A stretch of DNA of 6,430 nucleotides from Bacillota bacterium. Its GTDB lineage: Bacteria > Bacillota > Clostridia > Lachnospirales > Cellulosilyticaceae. Under the pieces are notes generated by a model. The model was not told where the DNA came from. It saw only the letters and a list, made by a program, of their open reading frames with translations, and searched no databases. Where the stretch lies: NCBI GenBank assembly GCA_023457875.1, contig JAEXBC010000382.1, forward strand, positions 1 through 6,430. Reading direction: 5' to 3'. A program made the position numbers and the translations under genes. Shown here piece after piece: positions 1 to 5,701 of the stretch (positions are counted from its first letter, which is position 1; each line of letters begins with the position of its first letter).

Positions 1-219
1 ATGGGACATGCAAATGAAAAGGACGTTTGGCTTACTGTCCAAGCCCATATGAATAGTTTGGCTGTTGCCCTCATGCTTGGTATTTCTGCTATTATTCTCG
101 TGGAAGGAACCGTACCTGACGAAGCAATGTGTAAAAAAGCTGATGAAGAGCAAATCCCACTTTTATTAAGTGATGACAATAGTTTTAAGCTTGCTAATGA
201 AATAGGAAAATGCTTATAG
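1..219 (+). CDS. DRTGG-domain protein, C-terminal part (5' end outside window)
   Basis: The 72 visible residues match the C-terminal half of the small stand-alone DRTGG-domain proteins found beside clostridial [FeFe]-hydrogenase genes. The pattern seen is DVWLTVQAHMNSLAVALML (residues 9-27), then a hydrophobic strand with IILVEG, then PDEAMCKKADEEQIPLLLSDD. Family members are usually about 110-120 residues, so roughly 40 N-terminal residues should lie before position 1. The ATG at position 1 is therefore probably an internal methionine, not the start. No catalytic residues are evident. The domain also occurs in some phosphotransacetylases and is thought to be a ligand-binding or regulatory module; its role at hydrogenase loci is unknown. 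The TAG stop overlaps the ribosome binding site of the next gene, so the two are almost certainly cotranscribed. The family call is from remembered sequence patterns, with good but not full certainty. Confidence 0.75.
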   Translation: MGHANEKDVWLTVQAHMNSLAVALMLGISAIILVEGTVPDEAMCKKADEEQIPLLLSDDNSFKLANEIGKCL

Positions 220-228
220 GAGGCGTTT

Positions 229-933
229 ATGCAAATTGCTTATGATTTTCATATTCATACGGCCGCTTCTCCTTGTGGGGATCTTACAATGACTCCCAAT
301 AATATAGTTAATATGAGTCTATTAAAGCAGCTAGATGCTATTGCTATAACGGATCATCAAACGGTAGCTAACTGCGAAGCGGTGATGAAAGTTGGCAAGG
401 AAAAAGGACTTATCGTAATTCCTGGTATTGAAATTGAATGTATGGAGGAGTTTCATTTAGTTGCACTATTTGAGACAATGGAGCAAGCAAGGCAAATAGA
501 AGACTTAGTAAAGAGTACTTTACCGCCTCTTAAAAATCGAAAAGATTTATTTGGTGAACAATGGATATTGGATGAAAATGATGAGAAGGTAGGGGAAATT
601 GAACAATTGCTTTTAGTAGCCACTCAGATATCAGTAGATAAAATCGTTGAGTGCGTCAAGCAAGTTGGAGGATTGATTTATCCTGCCCATATCGACCGCA
701 GTAGTTATAGCATTCTAAGCAATTTAGGAAGTATTCCTAGTGAGCTACTATTTAGTGCGCTAGAAATATCACAAACTGCCAATAAGCCTATTTTCGAGGA
801 AAAGTATGCTAACTATAACATTATTCAATCATCAGATGCACATTATTTAATGGATATTGCAGAAAGAGAACGAATGCTTGAAGTTGATAAAATGGACGTA
901 AGAAGCATATTTGAAAGGATAAACCAAAGATAA
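229..933 (+). CDS. PHP-domain metal-dependent phosphoesterase
   Basis: This 234-residue cytoplasmic protein carries the full set of PHP metal-ligand motifs. H8 and H10 are in DFHIHTAASPC, D42 and H43 in ITDHQT, E68 in IPGIEIE, H76 follows, H154 is in YPAHID, and D203 and H205 are in SSDAHY. PHP enzymes use two or three metal ions to hydrolyse phosphoester bonds. The segment MTPNNIVNM after the first motif and the FGEQWILDENDE stretch (residues 108-119) resemble the PHP subgroup seen in clostridial hydrogenase clusters. The start is fixed by AGGAGG at 218-223, five bases upstream of the ATG. It follows the DRTGG gene by 9 bases and probably shares its transcript. The substrate is unknown: the family includes nucleases, histidinol phosphatase and TrpH-like enzymes, and nothing here selects one. 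Fold and metal site are confident; a hydrogenase-related role is inferred from context. Confidence 0.88.
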   Translation: MQIAYDFHIHTAASPCGDLTMTPNNIVNMSLLKQLDAIAITDHQTVANCEAVMKVGKEKGLIVIPGIEIECMEEFHLVALFETMEQARQIEDLVKSTLPPLKNRKDLFGEQWILDENDEKVGEIEQLLLVATQISVDKIVECVKQVGGLIYPAHIDRSSYSILSNLGSIPSELLFSALEISQTANKPIFEEKYANYNIIQSSDAHYLMDIAERERMLEVDKMDVRSIFERINQR

Positions 934-954
934 GCAATAATGGACAAATTATAC

Positions 955-979
955 AATAGGATATGTAAAAATACCTATT
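955..979 (+). terminator. Weak AT-rich hairpin after the PHP gene
   Basis: AATAGG at 955-960 pairs with CCTATT at 974-979. A further three pairs (962-964 with 971-973) form across a one-base bulge, leaving a six-base loop. It lies 21 bases past the PHP stop, where a terminator would be expected, but the stem is AT-rich and no T-run follows. It may only attenuate transcription, or be chance. Read-through from the DRTGG-PHP unit into the hydrogenase operon remains possible. Confidence 0.2.
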
Positions 980-1012
980 ATTATGTATGAGAATATTTGG
1001 ATTTCATGCCAT

Positions 1013-1039
1013 CACAATTGACTTTAAGTATAAATTGTG
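1013..1039. repeat. Inverted repeat over the hydrogenase promoter, possible operator
   Basis: CACAATT at 1013-1019 and AATTGTG at 1033-1039 are perfect inverted 7-base arms separated by 13 bases. The left arm runs into the -35 hexamer and the right arm ends one base before the proposed -10, so a dimeric regulator bound here would block RNA polymerase. The centre-to-centre distance of 20 bases is two helical turns. I do not recognise it as the site of a known factor; it is not the Rex pattern. Confidence 0.35.
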
Positions 1040-1046
1040 GTATTTT
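1018..1046 (+). promoter_or_regulatory. Sigma-A-type promoter of the hydrogenase operon
   Basis: TTGACT at 1018-1023 matches the -35 consensus at 5 of 6 positions, and TATTTT at 1041-1046 matches the -10 at 4 of 6, with an ideal 17-base spacer. Transcription would begin near 1053, giving a leader of about 70 bases that contains the Rex-like site. A second -10-like hexamer, TATATT at 1071-1076, directly abuts the Rex-like site but has no good -35 at the right distance, so I prefer the upstream promoter. Confidence 0.55.
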
Positions 1047-1076
1047 CATTAAGGAATGACCTAATAAATGTATATT

Positions 1077-1094
1077 TTGTTATTTTTTTAACAA
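1077..1094. promoter_or_regulatory. Rex operator (NADH/NAD+-responsive repressor site)
   Basis: TTGTTATTTTTTTAACAA is an 18-base site that fits the Rex consensus TTGTTAA-N4-TTAACAA at 13 of 14 specified positions; only the seventh base differs (T for A). A further TTAACAA half-site follows at 1096-1102, one base after the palindrome. Rex binds such sites when NADH is low and leaves when NADH rises, and fermentation and hydrogenase genes are established Rex targets in clostridia. The site lies about 25-40 bases downstream of the predicted start of transcription and about 30 bases before hydC, consistent with repression by roadblock. Binding itself is inferred; no rex gene is in the window. Confidence 0.72.
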
Positions 1095-1124
1095 ATTAAC
1101 AAGTACGAATAAGGAGGATTAATT

Positions 1125-1622
1125 ATGGCATGTGAAGGTTGCAATAACAAGCTAACTCAGTCATTATATCAAGAGTTAGAACAGTTTATTAATGAGCTAC
1201 CTGAAAAGAAGGGTGCACTTATTACGGTATTACATAGGGCACAAAGCCTATTTGGTTATTTACCTAAAGAAGTGCAAATATTTGTAGGTGAAAAGCTCAA
1301 TGTCCCTGTTTCACAAGTCTATGGTGTAGTAAGCTTTTATTCTTTTTTTACAATGACACCAAAAGGGAAATACCCTATTTCTGTTTGTTTAGGAACGGCT
1401 TGCTATGTTAGAGGTGCAGAAAAGGTTTTGGATGCATTCAAAAAAGAATTAGGTATAGAAGTTGGGCAAACAACTGAGGATGGAAAGTTTTCACTAGACG
1501 CCTTAAGATGTGTAGGTGCTTGTGGCCTTGCACCAGTTGTATTAATTGGTGATAAGGTATATGGAAGAATTGCTACAGCAGATGAAGTTAAGAAAATTTT
1601 AAGTGAATATAGTGAAGCCTAA
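1125..1622 (+). CDS. hydC: HydC: NuoE-like [2Fe-2S] subunit of NADH-linked [FeFe]-hydrogenase
   Basis: This 165-residue protein belongs to the 24-kDa/NuoE family of thioredoxin-like [2Fe-2S] proteins. An N-terminal helical region (about 11-75) contains ALITVLHRAQSLFGYLP and the VYGVVSFYSFF segment typical of the family. The cluster ligands are C88 and C93 in CLGTAC and C129 and C133 in CVGAC, the classical C-x4-C plus C-x3-C arrangement. In HydABC-type hydrogenases this subunit sits against the FMN subunit HydB in the cytoplasm; its cluster lies near the flavin. The start is fixed by AAGGAGG at 1111-1117, seven bases before the ATG. It is the first gene of the operon and lies directly behind the Rex-like site. 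An extra C-x2-C (C3, C6) at the extreme N-terminus is not part of the family's cluster motif. Length is normal. Confidence 0.93.
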   Translation: MACEGCNNKLTQSLYQELEQFINELPEKKGALITVLHRAQSLFGYLPKEVQIFVGEKLNVPVSQVYGVVSFYSFFTMTPKGKYPISVCLGTACYVRGAEKVLDAFKKELGIEVGQTTEDGKFSLDALRCVGACGLAPVVLIGDKVYGRIATADEVKKILSEYSEA

Positions 1623-1634
1623 GGGGAGAATACT

Positions 1635-2033
1635 ATGCCAAAAATTATGTCTTTAGATGAATTACAAGCATTAAGAGATCGTGTAAAGAATAAAGTAGAT
1701 TTAAGAGAAAAAGGTGAACAAGTAGATCAGCTGATCGTTGTTCGTGTAGCTATGGCTACTTGTGGGATTGCTGCAGGAGCAAGGGAAATAATGAATTGTT
1801 TTAGCCAAGAAGTTGCAACCCGTGGTATGGATAATGTAGTGATTACGCAATCAGGTTGTATGGGTTATTGCTATGCAGAACCTACTGTGGAAGTTACTAT
1901 TCCAGGAAAGGCACCAGTTGTTTATGGTGATGTTACTAAAGAACGTGCCATAGAGATCTTGGATAAATATATTATTGGCGGCGAAATGATAGAAGGTATT
2001 ATACCAATTGAACATAAATCCTTAGATGAGTAA
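1635..2033 (+). CDS. Stand-alone thioredoxin-like [2Fe-2S] ferredoxin of the hydrogenase operon
   Basis: This 132-residue protein has a predicted helical N-terminus (about 6-30) followed by a thioredoxin-like ferredoxin domain. Cluster ligands are C43 (in ATCGIAAGA), C55, C75 and C79 (in SGCMGYC), giving C-x11-C and C-x3-C. This is the pattern of the small (2Fe-2S) ferredoxin-domain proteins encoded between NuoE-like and NuoF-like genes in clostridial hydrogenase operons. Its second half aligns by eye with the N-terminal domain of the next gene, hydB. It starts 12 bases after hydC; the GGGGAG ribosome binding site at 1623-1628 directly follows the hydC stop. An electron-transfer or assembly role alongside HydABC is inferred. 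It may correspond to one of the extra subunits (HydD/HydE) named in the Acetobacterium-type cluster, but I do not assign a symbol. Family is confident, function is not. Confidence 0.85.
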   Translation: MPKIMSLDELQALRDRVKNKVDLREKGEQVDQLIVVRVAMATCGIAAGAREIMNCFSQEVATRGMDNVVITQSGCMGYCYAEPTVEVTIPGKAPVVYGDVTKERAIEILDKYIIGGEMIEGIIPIEHKSLDE

Positions 2034-2051
2034 AGAAAGGAGGCTTTTTTC

Positions 2052-3839
2052 ATGTCTAAATATACAATGCATATTCTAGTTTGTGGAGGAACAGGCTGTT
2101 TGTCCTCTCAATCTGACGAAATCGTAAATAAATTAAATCAATATATAGAAGAAGCACATATGAGTGAAGATGTGCAAGTTTTAAAGACAGGTTGTTTCGG
2201 CTTCTGTGAGAAAGGACCTATTGTTAAAGTATTACCTGATAACACTTTTTATGTACAGGTTAAGCCAGAGGATGCTGAAGAAATCATCAAAGAGCATATT
2301 GTTAAAGGTAGAAAAGTAAGTCGTTTGCTTTATGAGGATCCTAACACAGAGAAACATATTTCAGACTCTAAACATATGGATTTCTACAAAAAACAAATGC
2401 GTGTTGCACTACGTAACTGTGGTTTTATTGATCCAGAAAATATCGAAGAGTATGTAGCGAGAGATGGTTATGCTGCACTTGCAAAGGCACTTACAATGAC
2501 TCAACAAGAAGTTATTGATGAAGTTAAAAAATCAGGACTCCGTGGACGTGGAGGCGGTGGTTTCCCTACAGGTCTTAAATGGGAGTTTGCTTATAAAAAC
2601 CAAGCAGATCAAAAATATGTAGTATGTAATGCCGATGAAGGAGATCCAGGTGCATTTATGGATCGTTCTATTCTTGAAGGAGACCCTAATTCAATTGTTG
2701 AAGCGATGGCTATTTGTGGTTATGCAATTGGAGCAAGCAAAGGGCTTGTATATATCCGTGCAGAATACCCTCTTGCGATTAAACGTTTAGAGACAGCTAT
2801 TCATGCTGCAAGAGAGTATGGTTTACTTGGAGATAATATTTTAGGTAGCAACTTCTCTTTTGATATTGAAATCCGTTTTGGTGCGGGTGCGTTTGTATGT
2901 GGTGAAGAAACTGCACTTATTCACTCTATGGAAGGACAACGTGGTGAGCCAACAACCAAACCACCATTCCCAGCTGAAAGTGGTTATTGGGGCAAACCAA
3001 CTAATGTAAATAATGTTGAAACATTTGCTAACATTCCTGTTATTTTCTTAAAGGGTGCTGATTGGTTTAGTAGTATTGGTACAGAAAAATCAAAAGGAAC
3101 AAAGGTTTTCGCATTAGCTGGAAAAATTAATAACGTAGGATTAATTGAAGTGCCAATGGGTACTACCCTTAGAGAAGTTATCTATGACATCGGTGGCGGT
3201 ATTAAAGACGGCAAGAAATTTAAAGCTGTTCAAACAGGTGGTCCTTCTGGTGGATGTTTAACAGAACTAGACCTTGATACCCCAATTGACTTTGACAACC
3301 TTATCGCAAAAGGTTCTATGATGGGTTCTGGTGGTATGATTGTTATGGATGAAGATGATTGTATGCCAGCTGTTGCAAAATTCTACTTAGAGTTTACAGC
3401 AGAAGAATCTTGTGGAAAATGTACACCATGTCGTGTAGGAACAAAACGTTTACTCGAGATCTTAGAGAAGATTGTTTCTGGACGTGGCAGCGAAGATGAT
3501 TTACAAATGCTTAGAGACTTAAGTGAAACAATAAGAGATACGGCACTTTGTGGCCTAGGACAAACAGCTCCTAATCCTATTCTTTCTACTTTACGCGTTT
3601 TTGAAGATGAGTATTTGGCACATGTACGCGACAAAAAATGTCCTGCTGGTCAATGTACTGCATTATTGCAATATGAGATTACAGATAAATGTATAGGCTG
3701 TACAGCTTGTTCAAGAGTCTGTCCTGTAAATGCGATTAGTGGTTCTGTTAAGAATCGTCATGAAATTGACGTAACAAAATGTATTAAGTGTGGTGCTTGT
3801 GTCAGCAAGTGTAAGTTTGGAGCAATTATTAGAAAGTAA
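2052..3839 (+). CDS. hydB: HydB: NuoF-like FMN/NADH-binding subunit of [FeFe]-hydrogenase
   Basis: This 595-residue subunit oxidises or reduces NAD(H) and passes electrons through flavin and Fe-S clusters. Residues 1-90 form a thioredoxin-like [2Fe-2S] domain (C11, C16, C48, C52). The NuoF core follows, with the glycine-rich FMN/NADH motif GRGGGGFPTG (165-174), CNADEGDPGAFMDR (192-205) and GAGAFVCGEETALIHSMEG (277-295). A [4Fe-4S] site comprises C454, C457, C460 and C500. KKCPAGQC (C530, C535) leads into a bacterial-ferredoxin domain with two [4Fe-4S] motifs, C547/C550/C553/C557 and C577/C580/C583/C587. This architecture, longer than respiratory NuoF at both ends, is characteristic of HydB of NADH-linked hydrogenases. 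AAAGGAGG at 2036-2043, eight bases before the ATG, fixes the start. It lies 18 bases after the preceding gene and 16 before hydA. No ligand is missing. Confidence 0.95.
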   Translation: MSKYTMHILVCGGTGCLSSQSDEIVNKLNQYIEEAHMSEDVQVLKTGCFGFCEKGPIVKVLPDNTFYVQVKPEDAEEIIKEHIVKGRKVSRLLYEDPNTEKHISDSKHMDFYKKQMRVALRNCGFIDPENIEEYVARDGYAALAKALTMTQQEVIDEVKKSGLRGRGGGGFPTGLKWEFAYKNQADQKYVVCNADEGDPGAFMDRSILEGDPNSIVEAMAICGYAIGASKGLVYIRAEYPLAIKRLETAIHAAREYGLLGDNILGSNFSFDIEIRFGAGAFVCGEETALIHSMEGQRGEPTTKPPFPAESGYWGKPTNVNNVETFANIPVIFLKGADWFSSIGTEKSKGTKVFALAGKINNVGLIEVPMGTTLREVIYDIGGGIKDGKKFKAVQTGGPSGGCLTELDLDTPIDFDNLIAKGSMMGSGGMIVMDEDDCMPAVAKFYLEFTAEESCGKCTPCRVGTKRLLEILEKIVSGRGSEDDLQMLRDLSETIRDTALCGLGQTAPNPILSTLRVFEDEYLAHVRDKKCPAGQCTALLQYEITDKCIGCTACSRVCPVNAISGSVKNRHEIDVTKCIKCGACVSKCKFGAIIRK

Positions 3840-3840
3840 A

Positions 3841-3849
3841 GAGGGAGGG
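3841..3849 (+). promoter_or_regulatory. Ribosome binding site that fixes the hydA start
   Basis: The purine run GAGGGAGGG contains GGAGG at 3844-3848, seven bases before the ATG at 3856. An in-frame ATG at 3790 would add 22 residues but lies inside hydB without a comparable site, and the added residues (MVLVSASVSL...) do not resemble the hydrogenase N-terminus. Confidence 0.85.
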
Positions 3850-3855
3850 AAGACA

Positions 3856-5610
3856 ATGTCAGACGTGAAAGTAACCATAGATGGTAAACAAGTACAAATT
3901 CCAGCAGGTAGCACAGTTCTCGATGCTGCGAAGTTAGCAGGAGTAGATATTCCTACCTTGTGTTATTTAAATTTACATGGAACAAAAATGGATAGTCATA
4001 CAGCTTCTTGTCGTGTATGTGTAGTAGAAGTGGAAGGACGTAAAAACCTAGCACCTTCTTGTGCTACACCAGTAGTAGATGGCATGGTGGTTAAGACCTA
4101 TACAATGCGTGTACTCAGTGCTAGAAAGACTGTTTTAGAGCTTTTATTATCAGATCATCCAAAAGACTGTTTAGCTTGTACAAAAGCAGGTGACTGTGAG
4201 CTTCAAGATATGGCAGAACGTTTTGGTGTTAGAAGTGTAGAATATGGTAAGGACGGGGCACAATCAACTTATGTAAAAGATAGTGGCATTTCCATTGTAA
4301 GAGACATGGATAAATGTATTATGTGTAGACGTTGTGAAACAATGTGTAACCAAGTACAAAGTGTAGGTGCACTTTCTGGTATCAATCGTGGTTTTGATGC
4401 AACCGTTGGAACAGCCTTTGAAACAGAATTAGTGAATACTGTTTGTACGATGTGTGGACAATGTGTAGCTGTTTGTCCAACAGGAGCCCTATCTGAAAGA
4501 GAAAATATTACAGATGTGGTTCGTGCACTTAACGATCCTAGTAAGACAGTGGTTGTTCAAGTAGCGCCAGCTGTAAGAGCTGCATTAGGAGAAGAATTTG
4601 GACTTCCAGCAGGTACTTCAGTAACAGGAAAAATGGCAGCAGCTCTTAGAAGAATAGGCTTTAACTATGTATTTGATACAGATTTTGCTGCAGATGTTAC
4701 GATTATGGAAGAAGGATATGAACTTATTGACCGTTTAACCAAGGTACAACAAGGGGATACCTCTGTTAAATTACCTATTATTACAAGCTGTTGTCCTGGT
4801 TGGGTAAATTTCTTTGAAACACAGTTTACAAATTCATTAGATTTACCTTCTACAGCACGTTCTCCACAACAAATCTTTGGTTCCATCGCAAAATCTTACT
4901 TTGCAGAAAAGTTTGATATTCCAAAGAAAGATATGGTAGTCGTATCTGTAATGCCTTGTGTTGCGAAAAAATATGAAGCAGCAAGAGAAGAATTTAACAA
5001 AGATGTTGATATCAGCATTACAACAAGAGAGCTTGCAAGACTTATTAAACAAGCTAACATTAAGTTTAATGAACTTCCAGAAGAAGATTTTGATGCACCA
5101 CTTGGTGAATCTACAGGTGCTGGTGTTATCTTTGGTACTACAGGTGGTGTAATGGAAGCTGCTGTACGTACTTGCTATGAAAAGGTAACAGGAGAAACTT
5201 TAGAAAAAGTTGATTTTGAAGCCCTTAGAGGATTGGATAATATTAAGGTAGCTACAGTAAAAATGGGTGATCTTGACATTAATGTAGCTGTTGTTCATGG
5301 TTTATCTAATGCAAGAACAATCATGGAAGAAATAGAAGCAGGAAACCCAAGAAATCTTCATGCTGTTGAAGTAATGGCTTGTCCGGGTGGTTGTATTGGT
5401 GGAGGTGGCCAACCTTATCACCATGGCGATGTAAGCATCCTTAACAAACGTAAAGAAGCCCTTTATCAAGAGGATGAAAGTAAAGTATTACGTAAATCAC
5501 ATGAAAATCCATCTGTGATTGAACTGTATGAAAACTACTTCAAAAATCCACTTAGTCATAAGGCACATGATCTTCTTCATACCCATTATGATGCAAAGGA
5601 TAGAATTTAA
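3856..5610 (+). CDS. hydA: HydA: [FeFe]-hydrogenase catalytic subunit (NADH-linked, group A)
   Basis: This 584-residue subunit reduces protons to H2 at the H-cluster. Domains in order: plant-type [2Fe-2S] (C36, C52, C55, C69); His-ligated [4Fe-4S] (H101, C105, C108, C114); two [4Fe-4S] in a ferredoxin domain (C154/C157/C160/C164 and C197/C200/C203/C207); then the H-domain. All three H-cluster motifs are present: TSCCPGW (310-316), MPCVAKKYEA (366-375) and EVMACPGGCIGGGGQP (505-520). Ligands are C313, C368, C509 and C513; C312 is the proton-relay cysteine, and M366 and M507 line the site. The small-subunit-like tail (about 530-577, RKSHENPSVIELYENYF) is intact. CPGGCIGGGGQP, where clostridial ferredoxin-dependent CpI has CHGGCVNGGGQP, together with hydB and hydC next door, points to the NADH-linked type. 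It lacks the extra C-terminal [2Fe-2S] domain of the Thermotoga HydA. Maturases HydE/F/G are not in the window. Confidence 0.96.
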   Translation: MSDVKVTIDGKQVQIPAGSTVLDAAKLAGVDIPTLCYLNLHGTKMDSHTASCRVCVVEVEGRKNLAPSCATPVVDGMVVKTYTMRVLSARKTVLELLLSDHPKDCLACTKAGDCELQDMAERFGVRSVEYGKDGAQSTYVKDSGISIVRDMDKCIMCRRCETMCNQVQSVGALSGINRGFDATVGTAFETELVNTVCTMCGQCVAVCPTGALSERENITDVVRALNDPSKTVVVQVAPAVRAALGEEFGLPAGTSVTGKMAAALRRIGFNYVFDTDFAADVTIMEEGYELIDRLTKVQQGDTSVKLPIITSCCPGWVNFFETQFTNSLDLPSTARSPQQIFGSIAKSYFAEKFDIPKKDMVVVSVMPCVAKKYEAAREEFNKDVDISITTRELARLIKQANIKFNELPEEDFDAPLGESTGAGVIFGTTGGVMEAAVRTCYEKVTGETLEKVDFEALRGLDNIKVATVKMGDLDINVAVVHGLSNARTIMEEIEAGNPRNLHAVEVMACPGGCIGGGGQPYHHGDVSILNKRKEALYQEDESKVLRKSHENPSVIELYENYFKNPLSHKAHDLLHTHYDAKDRI

Positions 5611-5626
5611 TCTCATATGAGAAGTG

Positions 5627-5668
5627 AAAAAGAGACCGTTAATCAGACGATTAACAGTCTCTTTTTTT
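5627..5668 (+). terminator. Strong hairpin terminator, probably bidirectional
   Basis: AGAGAC (5631-5636) pairs with GTCTCT (5657-5662) and GTTAATC (5638-5644) with GATTAAC (5649-5655) across a single C/A mismatch, with the four-base loop AGAC. A run of seven T (5662-5668) follows. Four A at 5627-5630 extend the stem against those T and give the opposite strand its own T-run. It begins 17 bases after the hydA stop and ends about 34 bases beyond the stop of the convergent superoxide reductase gene, so it can end both transcripts. Confidence 0.92.
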
Positions 5669-5701
5669 GTACTTAAGTTCATATTGGTTAAGTAGTAGCA
5701 C

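Noticed and set aside
1..3. ATG at position 1 as the true start of the DRTGG gene
   Set aside because: The visible protein begins in the middle of the domain and is about 40 residues shorter than the family, so this is most likely an internal methionine at the window edge.
3790..3855. A 22-codon N-terminal extension of hydA starting at an ATG inside hydB
   Set aside because: There is no good ribosome binding site before it, the residues do not look like a hydrogenase N-terminus, and GGAGG at 3844-3848 is ideally placed for the ATG at 3856.
3383..3914. Minus-strand ORFs overlapping the end of hydB and the start of hydA
   Set aside because: They are antisense to well-conserved coding sequence, have no recognisable domains or ribosome binding sites, and are explained as shadows of the real genes.
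4665..5152. Minus-strand and alternative plus-frame ORFs within hydA
   Set aside because: They overlap the conserved H-cluster domain in other frames and show low-complexity or implausible protein sequence.
5670..5694. Inverted repeat TACTTAA / TTAAGTA in the hydA-dfx gap
   Set aside because: The stem is short and AT-rich with an 11-base loop and no T-run; the adjacent strong hairpin already explains termination on both strands.
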